Origin: Blastocatellia bacterium
GTDB taxonomy: Bacteria > Acidobacteriota > Blastocatellia > UBA7656 > JADIYM01
Direction of reading: 5' to 3'
Assembly: GCA_016705245.1 (NCBI GenBank)
Contig: JADIYM010000027.1
Coordinates: 1 to 52,723 of the forward strand
Length of the DNA: 52,723 bases
Part shown: piece by piece, positions 1 through 9,030 of the stretch
Layout of the letters: every line of letters starts with the position of its first letter
How positions within the stretch are numbered: the first letter of the stretch is position 1
Notes under the pieces: generated by a model
Told to the model about the DNA's origin: nothing
What the model saw: the letters and a program-made list of their open reading frames with translations, nothing else
The model's database searches: none
Program-made: the position numbers and the translations under genes

Positions 1-654
1 TTACACCTCGAAGAACTGCGTCGTTACCGGGTCGAAAGCCCACGAGCGCAGCGAACCCGTAGGACCAAAGAGCGTGACGGCCCGGATCAGACCGGGATCC
101 GGATCACCGCTCGGCAATGGGACGAACATCGTGAGCGTCATGCTCTGCGGCGTATTTGCGGCGTTCGTCGCCGTTCCATCAGGCATGAAGAAGATGACCA
201 TTCGCCCGCCCGGCCAGTTCCAGTGGGTGAAGTTGTGCGGAAGCGGCGGCAACGGAAACCGCGCGGGGTCGGTGTTGATCGTCGTATCGGCGACATCGGG
301 AAGAAGCTCGTTGCGTATGACGGCGTCGTCACCGACGCCACCGGTCAGCGTCTCCTGATCGATGACCTGGATCGTGCCCCGTGTTCCCGTCGTACCCGGC
401 ACGAGCTCAACCCTCATCACCTGCCGCTCACCGAGCGCCCTCTGCTGCGCGAACTGCATGATGTCGACGAGCTGATTGCTCGCATCATCGATCGCATAAG
501 TTTGACGCGCGTTGAAAATCGACGGCAGCGCAATTGCGATCATGATCGCGATAATCGCCAGGACGAGCAGCAACTCCACGACCGAGAATCCCCGGTCAGC
601 CGTTCTGGATGGAAGCGTCGTCGGCTGGTTGAATTTCGCACGTTGGCTCATCAC
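1..654 (-). CDS. Type II secretion / type IV pilus pseudopilin (GspH/FimT-like)
   Basis: Predicted 217-residue pseudopilin. After a short basic leader of about 22 residues comes a class III prepilin cleavage site, G followed by FSVVELLLVLAII, with the conserved Glu at position +5 and a hydrophobic helix ending in ALP. This is the signature processed by the prepilin peptidase encoded nearby at 3472-4329. The rest of the protein is a variable globular domain, as in GspH/FimT minor pilins. The start is GTG at 654, with a GGAGG eight bases upstream; the ATG three bases later is an alternative with a longer spacing. The stop codon is the first triplet of the window, so the gene is complete. It lies downstream of, and in the same direction as, the histidine kinase and pilD. 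The general class is certain; the exact minor pilin subtype is not. Confidence 0.85.
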   Translation of the reverse strand: MMSQRAKFNQPTTLPSRTADRGFSVVELLLVLAIIAIMIAIALPSIFNARQTYAIDDASNQLVDIMQFAQQRALGERQVMRVELVPGTTGTRGTIQVIDQETLTGGVGDDAVIRNELLPDVADTTINTDPARFPLPPLPHNFTHWNWPGGRMVIFFMPDGTATNAANTPQSMTLTMFVPLPSGDPDPGLIRAVTLFGPTGSLRSWAFDPVTTQFFEV

Positions 655-956
655 TTTTTATGCCTCCACTCTCGCGCCGCCGCAGCTGGCACCATTCTTG
701 TTGAGACCGCCTATTCCGGGTGATTTCGGAACGTACCGAGAAGGACCGCCACCGTGGTTTCTCACAAGATCCTCGCGAGAACTCACCTCGAGGCGAGGCA
801 AATGCCGTGCCTGCGGGGTGTAATCAGTGCAAGTCACTGCTTATACGGAAGTTCAGACGTGCGTGGATTCTCCTGCAGGACCGATCTCGAAGCCATATCT
901 GTGGTGTTTGGTAACAGTGCCGGGAAGGTGGGTTCCGCTACCTCGGTCCCCGCTCG
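655..956. other. Intergenic stretch before the pseudopilin gene
   Basis: No credible gene is visible here. The part next to 655 must hold the leader and ribosome-binding site (GGAGG near 664-668, minus strand) of the pseudopilin gene. The open frames that cross it are arginine-rich, lack family resemblance and run on into the adjacent repeat array. Confidence 0.6.
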
Positions 957-1588
957 CTCCCCGTTCTTCGAGCCGCGAGCGGTAGCGAGCGTCCCACGGA
1001 CAGTGCCTGAAATCGCGGATTCGTTGTTGCTGAAGGTCAGAAGTGATCGGAACCGATCGACCGTCCGTGGGACGCTCGCTACCGCTCGCGGCTCAAAAAA
1101 CGGGGACCGCCCGCATCGTGCACTACCAACCAGGACGCTCCGCCAGCTCCCCGTTCCTCGAGCCGCGAGCGGTAGCGAGCGTCCCACGGACAGTGCCTGA
1201 AATCGCGGATTCGTTGTTGCTGAAGGTCAGAAGTGACCGGAACCGATCGGCCGTCCGTGGGACGCTCGCTACCGCTCGCGGCTCAAAAAACGGGGACCGC
1301 CCGCATCGTGCACGACCAACCAGGACGCTCCGCCAGCTTCCCGTTCCTCGAGCCGCGAGCGGTAGCGAGCGTCCCACGGACAGTGCCTGAAATCGCGGAT
1401 TCGTCGTTGCTGAAGGTCAGAGGTGACCGGAACCGATCGACCGTCCGTGGGACGCTCGCTACCGCTCGCGGCTCAAAAAACGGGGACCGCCCGCATCGTG
1501 CACTACCAACCAGGACGCTCCGCCAGCTCCCCGTTCCTCGAGCCGCGAGCGGTAGCGAGCGTCCCACGGACAGTGCCTGAAATCGCAG
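957..1588. repeat. 190-bp tandem repeat array with alternating 32-bp inverted element
   Basis: Three full copies and a partial fourth of a 190-bp unit: the same ten bases (gtcccacgga) recur at 991, 1181, 1371 and 1561, exactly 190 bp apart. Each unit carries one 32-bp element in forward orientation (970-1001, 1160-1191, 1350-1381, 1540-1571) and one perfect reverse complement (1063-1094, 1253-1284, 1443-1474), separated by about 61 and 65 bp. Copies differ by only a few substitutions, which suggests recent amplification or gene conversion. The unit is open in several frames on both strands; the resulting peptides (e.g. FEPRAVASVPRT) are translations of the repeat, not genes. The array ends 17 bp before the stop codon of the histidine kinase. 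The same element occurs near 12.4-12.8 kb and 34.2-34.4 kb. Confidence 0.92.
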
Positions 1589-1605
1589 AGTGCATATGCG
1601 TCTCA

Positions 1606-3402
1606 TCAAGAACTGATGGCGGCGGTCGCCGCCGGCAGCCGGCACCTGAAAACGGCGCCGGGTCGAGCATTCTCGACCGTGATCCGTCCGCCGTGCGCCA
1701 GGATGATCTTCTGGGTGAGTGCGAGCCCGATTCCGTAACCGCGAGACCGCGTCGTGAAAAACGGGATGAAGATCCGGTCCAGATCCTCGGCCGGGATGCC
1801 GGGACCGTTGTCGCGGATCTCGAGCGTGACGTCCGAAGCGCCCTGCCCTTGCCGGATCGTCACCGAGATATTCCTCGGACCGTCGATCGTCTCTACCGCC
1901 TCCACCGCATTCTGGAAGAGGTTCAGGATTGCACGCGAGAGCAGCATCTCGTCGGCCGAGACGGTCGCCGAACGATCATTCACCTCGCAGATGACCGAGG
2001 CTTCGACGCCCGATGAGGCCAATCGATCGGAGAATCGCTCGATCACACCCTCGACAACGTCCCGGAGATTCACCGGCACCGGCGACAGGTCCTCCGGCTT
2101 CGCGAAATTGAGGAAATCGGTGACCATCTGCGAAAGCGCACGAACCTCACTGACAAGCGCTTCCGATGGTTCCGTCGCCCGGTCGATGTCGAGCCCGGCG
2201 AGCAACTGCGCATACCCTTGAATTGTGGCAAGCGAGTTTTTCAGCTCGTGCGTCAAGCCTGCCGCCATCTCGCCGAGACTCGCCAGCGTCTCCTGCACGC
2301 GAACCCGGTCGCGCAACTCAACGACCTCGGTGAGATCCGTCATAAGCGCCAGGGCGGCCTCGACCGGCCCCCCCGCCGGGCCGATCGGCGTCACCGACAC
2401 GCCGAGGCAGCGCGTCGACCCGTCGCCAGTCTGCGTGTGGAGCTCGATCTCTCGCCGCTGGAACGACCGGCCATCGGCGAGACAGTCAACGATGAGGGAC
2501 GACAATTCCGGTGCGCGCCCGAAGACGCTCGTGTGGTCGACCGCCTCGGTTCTGGCGCTCGGCAAGTCGGCAAACAGTTCGCGCGCACTCGGATTTGCCG
2601 CGGTCACGCAACCGGAACGGTCGACGACGACCAGTCCCGTCGGCATCTGTCCGATGACGCGTTCCGCAAAACGCTCACTGCGATCCGCGCGTTCACGATC
2701 GCGCTGGCTACGCAACTCGAGCTCCTTTCCCTTGTGCTGCAGCTCGCCGATCACCGTCTGGAAAGTCTCGACGACGAAGTCGGCTTCGCGCGAAGGAACG
2801 TCCCCAGCGCTCGAGGCCGCCTCGCGACGCGCAACCGGAGAACGACGTCGAATCCTCCAGAACAGGAATGCGATGGCGGCCACAACGACGACAATTGTCA
2901 GCGCCTGGTAAGCGACGAGAGTGTCGGCCCACGGCGCAAGCGGCCTCTGCTCGTGAACGATGAAGAGCCAGCGTGCCCCTTCGAGCTCGACGAGTTGTAT
3001 GCGAACCCCGTCGTCTCCGCCAAACGGCCGGACATTGGCTGCAACGAAGGATTGATCGAGCTCGAGATCATCCGGGAGCCGCGAACCGAGGCGTTCGCGT
3101 CCCGGGACCGTAGCCCTCAATTGAATTCGTCCGGAGCCGTCATAGATTCCCGCGGCCATCGGGGCGCCGAGACCTCGGAGGGCCTCGGCCACCGCCGCTT
3201 CCGTTGGTTCCGGATCGATCGCTTCGATCTTCCGCGCGAGCAACTGCGCATCGGCGGCCTCTCGGGCGTCACGCGCTTCCTCGGAACGAGTGCGGATCGC
3301 CGCGTCAACTCCGAGCCAGAGGACGAACGCCGTAAGAACCGCGACGGCGATCAGCGCCGCGATGCCCGCCCGCATTCCGCCATTGTCGACGATCGTCGCC
3401 AT
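1606..3402 (-). CDS. Membrane sensor histidine kinase (NtrB/PilS type, PAS domain)
   Basis: Predicted 598-residue sensor kinase. A first membrane segment lies at about residues 11-32, followed by an extracytoplasmic sensor region to about 158 and a second membrane segment at about 163-183. A PAS-like domain spans about 245-360. The HisKA domain contains the phospho-acceptor in the H-box GLTHELKNSL (His385). The HATPase domain shows the N-box (Asn494, Asn498), the G1 box DNGPGIP (531-537) and a GYGIGLAL G2 box. The HELKN form of the H-box is typical of NtrB/PilS-like kinases that pair with sigma-54-dependent response regulators; no such regulator lies in the window. It sits just downstream of the prepilin peptidase on the same strand (about 70 bp apart), so a role in pilus control is possible but inferred only from position. 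Confidence 0.9.
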   Translation of the reverse strand: MATIVDNGGMRAGIAALIAVAVLTAFVLWLGVDAAIRTRSEEARDAREAADAQLLARKIEAIDPEPTEAAVAEALRGLGAPMAAGIYDGSGRIQLRATVPGRERLGSRLPDDLELDQSFVAANVRPFGGDDGVRIQLVELEGARWLFIVHEQRPLAPWADTLVAYQALTIVVVVAAIAFLFWRIRRRSPVARREAASSAGDVPSREADFVVETFQTVIGELQHKGKELELRSQRDRERADRSERFAERVIGQMPTGLVVVDRSGCVTAANPSARELFADLPSARTEAVDHTSVFGRAPELSSLIVDCLADGRSFQRREIELHTQTGDGSTRCLGVSVTPIGPAGGPVEAALALMTDLTEVVELRDRVRVQETLASLGEMAAGLTHELKNSLATIQGYAQLLAGLDIDRATEPSEALVSEVRALSQMVTDFLNFAKPEDLSPVPVNLRDVVEGVIERFSDRLASSGVEASVICEVNDRSATVSADEMLLSRAILNLFQNAVEAVETIDGPRNISVTIRQGQGASDVTLEIRDNGPGIPAEDLDRIFIPFFTTRSRGYGIGLALTQKIILAHGGRITVENARPGAVFRCRLPAATAAISS

Positions 3403-3471
3403 AGTTCAGACCGGGCCTCGTCACGCGCGAAACACCATCGCGCCGTGTCCACGGCCTCGCGCCGCAAGGCC

Positions 3472-4329
3472 TTAGTTCATCAATCCGAGGTACCACGCCA
3501 GGATTCGCGTCCCCGCAAGCAACGAGATAATCGCCCCAATTCCGAGAAAAACCCCGAACGGAACCTGGAACTCGTCGATGCGCCGGCCACGGGCGGCGGC
3601 GACTCCAACAACCGACCCGACGATCGACGCAAGCAGAATGGTCAGCAGGGTCAGTTCCCAGCCGAGGTATGCCCCGACGAAACACATCATGCTCACGTCG
3701 CCGAGTCCCATCCCTTCCCGCTTGCGAACGACCTCGTACGCGACACCGAGTACGAAGAGCAACCCTCCGCCGAGTGTTGCGCCGGCCGCCGCGTTCACGA
3801 GCGAAACGTACCAATCGGGACTCGCCCCGAGCCCGAGCGCGAAGCCTCCGCCTCCGATCTTCGGGCTCATTCCCACGAGCTTCGGCACCACCAGCGCAGA
3901 CACGAACGCGAACGCGAGTCCCGGCACGGTGATCGCGCTCGGCAGCAGCCGCACGTCCGCGTCGATGAACACGAGGGGGATCACCATTGCAATGAAGAGG
4001 CAGTCGAAAACGAGCTTCAACGACGGCCCGTCGACGACGCACGCCATCGCAAAGAGCACGCCCGTCAGCAGTTCCACAGCCGGGTATCGCACCGAGAAGG
4101 ACTGACCACACGACCGGCATTTCCCGCCGAGCAGCAGATAACTGACGACCGGGATGTTGTCGTACGGACGGACCGGGGCGTCACACGAGCCGCAGTGACT
4201 TCCGGGAAAGACGATCGACTCGCCGCGCGGCCAGCGATGGATGACAACGTTCAGGAAACTGCCGATAACAAGGCCGAAAAGCGCGGAGATGCCAATCCAC
4301 ACGGCCAGCGGCACGTCGGTGGGACCCAT
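3472..4329 (-). CDS. pilD: Prepilin leader peptidase / N-methyltransferase
   Basis: Predicted 285-residue polytopic membrane protein, bifunctional in the family: it cleaves type IV prepilin leaders and N-methylates the new N-terminus. The N-terminal domain has the GSFLNVVIHR motif and two CxxC pairs (Cys46/49 and Cys71/74) that bind zinc. The aspartic protease motifs are visible at FIDAD (Asp123/Asp125) and GLGD (Asp211). The residue after the second motif is serine (GDVSMM) where many homologues have lysine. Length matches PilD/GspO. It is upstream of the histidine kinase and the pseudopilin on the same strand, and diverges from the DUF4870 gene at 4514. The substrate genes, apart from the minor pilin at 1-654, are outside the window. 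Confidence 0.95.
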   Translation of the reverse strand: MGPTDVPLAVWIGISALFGLVIGSFLNVVIHRWPRGESIVFPGSHCGSCDAPVRPYDNIPVVSYLLLGGKCRSCGQSFSVRYPAVELLTGVLFAMACVVDGPSLKLVFDCLFIAMVIPLVFIDADVRLLPSAITVPGLAFAFVSALVVPKLVGMSPKIGGGGFALGLGASPDWYVSLVNAAAGATLGGGLLFVLGVAYEVVRKREGMGLGDVSMMCFVGAYLGWELTLLTILLASIVGSVVGVAAARGRRIDEFQVPFGVFLGIGAIISLLAGTRILAWYLGLMN

Positions 4330-4513
4330 TCGCAGAGAATACCCGGCCGGTTGCCGCCGTCAAAGCTCGACCAGCGTCCGGAACCGGTGGTTGACACTCC
4401 TACATGCCAAGGCTAGACTCCGCCCGATCGCACCGGCCGTTCTCGGGAAGCAAATTCCCGCTCGATTTTCCCAACCTATTCAACGAACTCACGACTGAGG
4501 AGGAACGCTCGCC

Positions 4514-5011
4514 ATGCAGAATCCACCAGGATCGTATCCACCGCCCCAGCCGGGTTACCAGCCGGGAGGATTTCAGTCACCGGGCGGTTACCCTGGCGGT
4601 CCGGCACCCACTGGAAAGACGCAGACACTCGGCCTCGACTACAACATAGCCGCGGGACTCTGCTACCTGCCGATCTGTGCCATCAACCTGATCGCCTCGA
4701 TCCTCTGGATCGCCACCGAGCCGAAGACGAACAAGCTCGTGCGACTGCACGCATTCCAGTCGCTGTTCCTTCTCGCCGCCTACATCATCGGTGCGATCGG
4801 CATCGCCGTGGTCTTCATGGTGATCCAGCTCGTCGCAGCTGCGGCCGACAGCGGTGCTCTCGTCGTCATCGTCGGCCTCATTTCGCTGGTCGTGTGGATT
4901 GTGTTCATCCTCTTCTTCCTCGTCATGGTCATCATGGGCCTGATCAAGGGCTTCGGCGGGAAGTACTGGAAGATGCCGATCATCGGAAACCTGGCGGAGA
5001 AGTTCGCCTAG
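4514..5011 (+). CDS. DUF4870 membrane protein
   Basis: Predicted 165-residue membrane protein. The first 35 residues are a Pro/Gly/Tyr/Gln-rich cytoplasmic tail. The DUF4870 domain follows, with the typical opening NIAAGLCYLPI, a basic segment with HAFQSLFL, and about three further hydrophobic helices ending before a positively charged end. DUF4870 (Tic20-like in topology) is common in Acidobacteriota and Gram-positive bacteria and has no established function. The ATG start has a strong GGAGGA ribosome-binding site about ten bases upstream. It diverges from pilD across a 184-bp gap that must contain promoters for both. Confidence 0.9.
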   Translation: MQNPPGSYPPPQPGYQPGGFQSPGGYPGGPAPTGKTQTLGLDYNIAAGLCYLPICAINLIASILWIATEPKTNKLVRLHAFQSLFLLAAYIIGAIGIAVVFMVIQLVAAAADSGALVVIVGLISLVVWIVFILFFLVMVIMGLIKGFGGKYWKMPIIGNLAEKFA

Positions 5012-5024
5012 TCGCCGGTCGTCG

Positions 5025-5672
5025 TCACGAATTCTTGGCCACAATATCCTCGAGGATATTCGCGACGTCCTCGCACTTGTCGATGCCGGCCTCGAGCCTG
5101 TCGTAGAGTTCCTTGAGCCGAATGACGCGGATGGGATCGGGCGCTCCTGCAAAGAGCGCCCGCATCGCTTGCCGGTACTGGTCGTCCGCGGTCGACTCGA
5201 GCCGATGCACCGTGGCGCAGTGGTCACGGATGCCGTCGCGATCGTTGAGGTGCTCGACGGCCGCCGAAAGCTCTCGGGAGCACGCCAGCAGGCTCGATGC
5301 GAGCGCCTGAAGGTGTTCGTTCGACTCGTCGAGATTCGACGCGTCGGCAAAGCTCGCGGCCACGAACGCCTCGTCGAGGACGTCGTCTAGTTGCGTTGCC
5401 AGCGCCTGGATGTCCTCGCGATCGATCGGCGTCACCAGCGAGCGCTGCAGCCGGATCATGATGTTCCGTGTGGCGTCGTCGCCGCGCCGCTCGACCTCCT
5501 TGATGGATTCGACGAGCGACGCGCGATCCGCGCCGTCGGCGAAGAAGCGGGTCAGCAGCTCACAGCCTTCCGCGACGCTTCGCACCAGGCTGTCGAAGAG
5601 CTCGTAATACCGCTCCTCCTTCGGAAGAATCCGGAAAACCCGATCCACGCGCTTGAGGTCCATGTCCGGCAT
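5025..5672 (-). CDS. DUF47 / PhoU-like phosphate transport regulator
   Basis: Predicted 215 residues (212 from the second ATG at 5663). The protein is all-helical, with the DUF47/PhoU-like pattern: an early FRILPKEERYYELFDSL segment, an EVERRGDDATRNI metal-binding-like acidic stretch, a PIDREDIQALATQLDDVLD helix that is the family hallmark, and EGxxD-type acidic helices near the end (LEAGIDKCEDVANILEDI). Family members usually sit next to Pit-type phosphate transporters and modulate them; no transporter is adjacent here. The longer frame upstream of 5672 runs through an inverted repeat and the divergent cytochrome gene and is not coding. No clear ribosome-binding site separates the two ATGs. 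It converges with the DUF4870 gene (13-bp gap). Confidence 0.88.
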   Translation of the reverse strand: MPDMDLKRVDRVFRILPKEERYYELFDSLVRSVAEGCELLTRFFADGADRASLVESIKEVERRGDDATRNIMIRLQRSLVTPIDREDIQALATQLDDVLDEAFVAASFADASNLDESNEHLQALASSLLACSRELSAAVEHLNDRDGIRDHCATVHRLESTADDQYRQAMRALFAGAPDPIRVIRLKELYDRLEAGIDKCEDVANILEDIVAKNS

Positions 5673-5753
5673 TCTAGCCGAGGTCGTGAGTGCGGACCAG
5701 CACGGTATCGGCTGCTTCAGCTCTATACGTGGCAATGGTACACTGCGCGGACT

Positions 5754-6065
5754 TTGCAACTGAAAAAGACAGACTGGATCTTCGTTCTCGTGGCCGGCGG
5801 CGTCATTGCCACACTCATCGTGCTCTCGCTGGTGAGTCGCAAGCCCAAGCCGGTCTTGGCAATTCCCGAGCACGCGACGGTCACGATCGAGACGACGCGA
5901 GTGGATTGTCTGGTTTGTCACGATCCGACGGTTGAGGGCACGGTCGCTCCGCTCAAGCCGGTTCATCCGCATGTCTGGAAGAAAGAGCAGGTAGCCTGCA
6001 CCACGTGCCACGTGGTGCCGGAAGGCGGGCTCGCGCAGGCAGCCGGTAAGAACCGGGAGCGATAG
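5754..6065 (+). CDS. Small membrane-anchored diheme c-type cytochrome
   Basis: Predicted 103 residues. One N-terminal membrane helix (about residues 6-26) is followed by a periplasmic region with two CxxCH haem-binding motifs, CLVCH and CTTCH, about 35 residues apart, and additional histidines (HPHVW) that could serve as distal ligands. The size and architecture suggest a small electron-transfer or haem-anchor protein; no partner oxidoreductase is adjacent. The start is uncertain. I chose the TTG at 5754 because it is the last in-frame start before the membrane helix, and an extended -10-like TGG-TACACT at 5736-5744 would place transcription start very close to it. It is divergent from the DUF47 gene, only 81 bp apart. 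Confidence 0.7.
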   Translation: MQLKKTDWIFVLVAGGVIATLIVLSLVSRKPKPVLAIPEHATVTIETTRVDCLVCHDPTVEGTVAPLKPVHPHVWKKEQVACTTCHVVPEGGLAQAAGKNRER

Positions 6066-6083
6066 CGACCGGGTCGGATTGCC

Positions 6084-6169
6084 CGCCTCTGTGCCTTCGT
6101 GACTCCGTGCCTCCGTGTGCGAAGCGTCTGAAGAGCTTCGCACACGAAGTCACTGAGTCACGGAGGCGC
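6084..6169. repeat. Inverted repeat with 8-nt periodic arms
   Basis: Long imperfect inverted repeat between the cytochrome stop and the DUF512 gene. The central 12-bp stem is perfect (6114-6125 with 6135-6146), and the outer arms are built from 8-nt units of the type (g)cctccgt / gactccgt. It belongs to the same structural class as the elements at 10.2, 35.1, 38.9 and 41.8 kb. In RNA it would form a long hairpin; there is no T-tract, so a simple intrinsic terminator is not shown. Confidence 0.85.
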
Positions 6170-6192
6170 TGATCGGAACTCGCCGAGCTTGC

Positions 6193-6206
6193 TATACTCC
6201 CCTGCC
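6193..6206 (+). promoter_or_regulatory. Extended -10 element, possible leaderless start of DUF512 gene
   Basis: TGC-TATACT (6190-6198) is an extended -10 element. The GTG start at 6207 follows after only eight bases, leaving no room for a ribosome-binding site, so the transcript is probably leaderless. No convincing -35 is seen. lipA shows the same arrangement with the same spacing. Confidence 0.5.
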
Positions 6207-7586
6207 GTGGCGCACCTCATCGACATTCCGGACAGTACCTTCGTAACGCTGCGTCGAAGCGGCGTACAGGTCACCGGCGTAGAGCCCGATTCCGTCGCCG
6301 AGGCAATGGGTCTCGAGGCCGGCGATCGGCTACTGCGCGTCAACGAGCATCGCCTGCGCGACGTCCTCGACTGGCGGTTTCACGCCGGGGGCGAGACCGA
6401 ACTGACCGTCGCGGTCGAGAAACACACCGGCGAGCTCTGGGAGCTCGACGTCGAGATCGACGAAGGTGACGACTGGGGTCTCGAGTTCGAGACCATGATG
6501 CCGCGTCAGTGCGCCAACGACTGCATCTTCTGCTTCATCAAGCAGAATCCGGAAGGCTCGCGCCGCTCCCTGTTCATCAAGGACGAGGACATCCGGCTCT
6601 CGTTCCTGCACGGCAATTACACGACGATGACGAACCTGACGGAGCGCGAGTTCGAGCGCATCGTCGAGCAGCGGCTCTCGCCGCAGTACGTCTCTGTACA
6701 CGCCACCGATCCGGAGTTGCGACGATACATGCTGGGACGCCAGCGTCCGGACGACATCGTGGCGACGGTGCGGAGACTGACTGACGCGGGCATCGAGGTA
6801 CACGCGCAGATCGTCCTTTGCCCGACGATCAACGACGGCGCCGCCCTCGACCGCACCGTGCACGACCTCGCCGGCCTCTACCCCGGCGTCGCCTCGGCGG
6901 CCATCGTGCCGCTCGGCTTCAGTCAGATCCATACCGACAAGGACAAGCTCACGGCCGCCACCGACGCCTGGTGTGGCGAGATCATCGATCAGGTCCGCCC
7001 GTGGCAGCGTTCGTTCCGTCGTGACATCGGCTCGACGTTCGCCTTCCTCGGCGACGAGTTCTACATCCGATCTGGCCGCCTACTGCCGTCGGCAAGGCAC
7101 TACGGCGAGTACCCGCAGATCGAGGACGGTGTAGGCATGGTCCGCCGATTCGTCCGTCAACTCGACCTCGCGCTCGCGAACGCCGACCCTCTCCCGGCGC
7201 ACCTGCGGAACGGAACACTCGCAACCGGCCGGCTATTTCACGACACGCTCGACCGAGCCGTCGCCGAGATCAACACGACAATGAATGGATCGCTTCGGAC
7301 ACTTTCGGTGACGAATCGGTACTTCGGCGAGGAGATCACCGTTGCCGGACTGCTGACCGGACGGTGTTTTGCGGCGGTCCGATCGCTTGTTGAGGGTGAG
7401 TTTCTCGTTATTCCGGCCGACTCGCTCAGAAGCCACGACCGGATCTTTCTCGACGGGATGAGCCACTCGGAGCTCGAACGAGAACTTGGCATGCCCGTCT
7501 ACGACAGCGAAGCCTTTTTTGCGGAAGCCGGCCTCGGAGATCCTGCCGAGGCCTACGTTCCGTCACAGATGTATCCGCAGTGGTAG
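6207..7586 (+). CDS. DUF512 radical SAM protein with N-terminal PDZ-like domain
   Basis: Predicted 459 residues. The N-terminal ~70 residues form a PDZ-like domain (ITGVEPDSVAEAMGLEAGDRLLRVN pattern). The radical SAM cluster motif CANDCIFC (CxxxCxxC) follows near residue 105, with FIKQNP behind it, then the DUF512 C-terminal domain with a YGEYPQIEDGVGMVR segment. Family members are iron-sulphur proteins (the NifB/MoaA-related DUF512 group); their substrate is unknown in most bacteria. The GTG at 6207 is preferred over a TTG at 6189, because the TTG overlaps the -10 element and the peptide from 6207 begins at the conserved region. No operon partner is evident; the next gene is 82 bp downstream. 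Confidence 0.88.
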   Translation: MAHLIDIPDSTFVTLRRSGVQVTGVEPDSVAEAMGLEAGDRLLRVNEHRLRDVLDWRFHAGGETELTVAVEKHTGELWELDVEIDEGDDWGLEFETMMPRQCANDCIFCFIKQNPEGSRRSLFIKDEDIRLSFLHGNYTTMTNLTEREFERIVEQRLSPQYVSVHATDPELRRYMLGRQRPDDIVATVRRLTDAGIEVHAQIVLCPTINDGAALDRTVHDLAGLYPGVASAAIVPLGFSQIHTDKDKLTAATDAWCGEIIDQVRPWQRSFRRDIGSTFAFLGDEFYIRSGRLLPSARHYGEYPQIEDGVGMVRRFVRQLDLALANADPLPAHLRNGTLATGRLFHDTLDRAVAEINTTMNGSLRTLSVTNRYFGEEITVAGLLTGRCFAAVRSLVEGEFLVIPADSLRSHDRIFLDGMSHSELERELGMPVYDSEAFFAEAGLGDPAEAYVPSQMYPQW

Positions 7587-7668
7587 TCCGAAACCCACAC
7601 GACGAGTAACGTCCGGCGGCTCGACGTGGCCGCCCGAACCGACAGAATCCGTCCGGCGATTCCAATCG

Positions 7669-9023
7669 ATGGCAACCACCGTCCCGATTCTCGAGCCACT
7701 TTCGACCGGCGACATCATCGACCGGTCGGTCGCCATCTATCGCCGTCAGTTCCGTGCCCTGCTGACGACGGTCATGGTTCCATTCTTCCTCGGGGTGCTG
7801 GGGTGGCTACTCGTCGAGTTCGGAAGTTCGATGATGAAGACCGCGAGTCCGGACGAGCCGGTCTTTCCGATACTCGCGGTACTCATGTCGCTCTTTGGAC
7901 TTCTGCTCTACTTCGCGTCCAGCTTCATGATGGTGCTGGCCGTCGCAGGTCTCTCGCGGTCGGTTGGTGACTACATCATGCTCGGCACGCCGATCACCTT
8001 TCGGGCGTCGCTGCAGTCGATTCGTTCCCGGCTCGGGACACTGACGATCGCAAGCCTCTTTCTGCTCGCGGCGGCCGTTCTCATCGGCTTTGTCGTCATA
8101 TGGCCGCACTCGTGCTGGGATTCTTCGCAGTCGCACTCGTCATGGGGGCGCTCTCCTGGCTGCAACTCCCGCCGATGGTAATTGGAGTGATCGGCGGCGT
8201 GGCCGGCTTCCTGGTCGGCGCCGCCGTCCTGCTCTTCGTCGTGCCTTTCATCCTGTCGTTCGTCATCTTCATCCCGCAGGCGGTCATGATCGAAGGGTGT
8301 TCGGCGTCGATGGCGCTGTCGCGGGCCCTCACGCTCGGAAGAAGCTGCTGGAAGTCCGTTCTCGGCATCCTCGTCTTCAGCTACTGCACGAGCTTCTCGA
8401 TCTCCGCGGCCGTATTCATCCCGATTGCGCTCCTGTTGTGGATCGGCAACCTGCTCGACTTCGACCTCGATACCTTCAACGCCATTCACGGCGGTGTCAG
8501 TCAGTTCTCGTCATTTCTCGTCGTCCCCGTGTGGGCCATCTCGTACACGCTGCTCTACTTCGACAGCCGGGTGCGCAAGGAGGGTTACGACGTCGACCTG
8601 CTCGCGCGGCGACTCCCGCAGCCCCCGCCATTTCGCGGCGTCGCGCCGCCTCGCCGTCAGGACCGGCCAAGTCCGTTTCATCCGACACAGGGGCCGTCGG
8701 TTTTTCCTCCGACGGCGCAGCCATTCGGACGGCTCGCAACGCCGAACAAGTACCAGTTCGACGAACCGCCACCCATGGACCCAGTCGCACCTCCGCCGAC
8801 GCCGAGCGCGTACGCCGACCCGGTGTCGGGTTCCGGCTTTGCGCCTGCAGATTCGGACCGGTCGGGTGACTCGGCGTCGCCGTACCTCGGTGTCGCGCCA
8901 TTAGCCCCGGCAGGCTTCGGCGCCTCGGCGCCCAGGCCGAAATTCTCTGAAGACGGACGTTGCCTGCGATGCGGTCGCTTCAACATGTTCAACAGCCCCA
9001 ACTGCCCGAGCTGCGGATGGTGA
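7669..9023 (+). CDS. Polytopic membrane protein with C-terminal zinc ribbon, frameshifted in this sequence
   Basis: A single gene read in two frames. The first frame (from ATG 7669) gives LSTGDIIDRSVAIYRRQF, the opening of proteins related to the GPDPase-type membrane domain, and three hydrophobic helices. It loses the frame at about 8100-8104, and the second frame continues with further helices through SRALTLGRSCWKSVLGIL, another hallmark of this family. Adding one G to the GG at 8102-8103 restores one 451-residue frame through a membrane helix. The tail is Pro-rich (residues ~300-430) and ends in a CxxC...CxxC zinc ribbon (CLRCGRF, CPSCGW). Two translationally coupled genes (ATG at 8100) are possible but less likely. 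The DUF4129 gene starts seven bases downstream, so the two probably form an operon. Function is not known. Confidence 0.72.
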
Positions 9024-9030
9024 CCCTCCC

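Noticed and set aside
957..1588. CRISPR array interpretation of the 190-bp, 97-bp and 257-bp tandem repeats
   Set aside because: The spacer portions are also repeated almost identically, unit lengths are far too long, and no cas genes are present.
754..2016. Several open frames of 80-200 codons on both strands across 754-2016 (peptides with EPRAVASVPRT-type repeats)
   Set aside because: They are translations of the 190-bp repeat and of the antisense of the histidine kinase; the same peptides recur in several frames and have no family resemblance.
2218..4416. A 732-codon plus-strand open frame antisense to the histidine kinase and pilD
   Set aside because: It is a shadow frame in GC-rich DNA: Arg/Asp/His-rich, with no domains, and it covers two clear genes on the other strand.
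8100..9023. Independent gene starting at ATG 8100
   Set aside because: It begins in the middle of a membrane helix, has no ribosome-binding site, and one added base joins it to the preceding frame into one family-like protein. It is kept only as an alternative.
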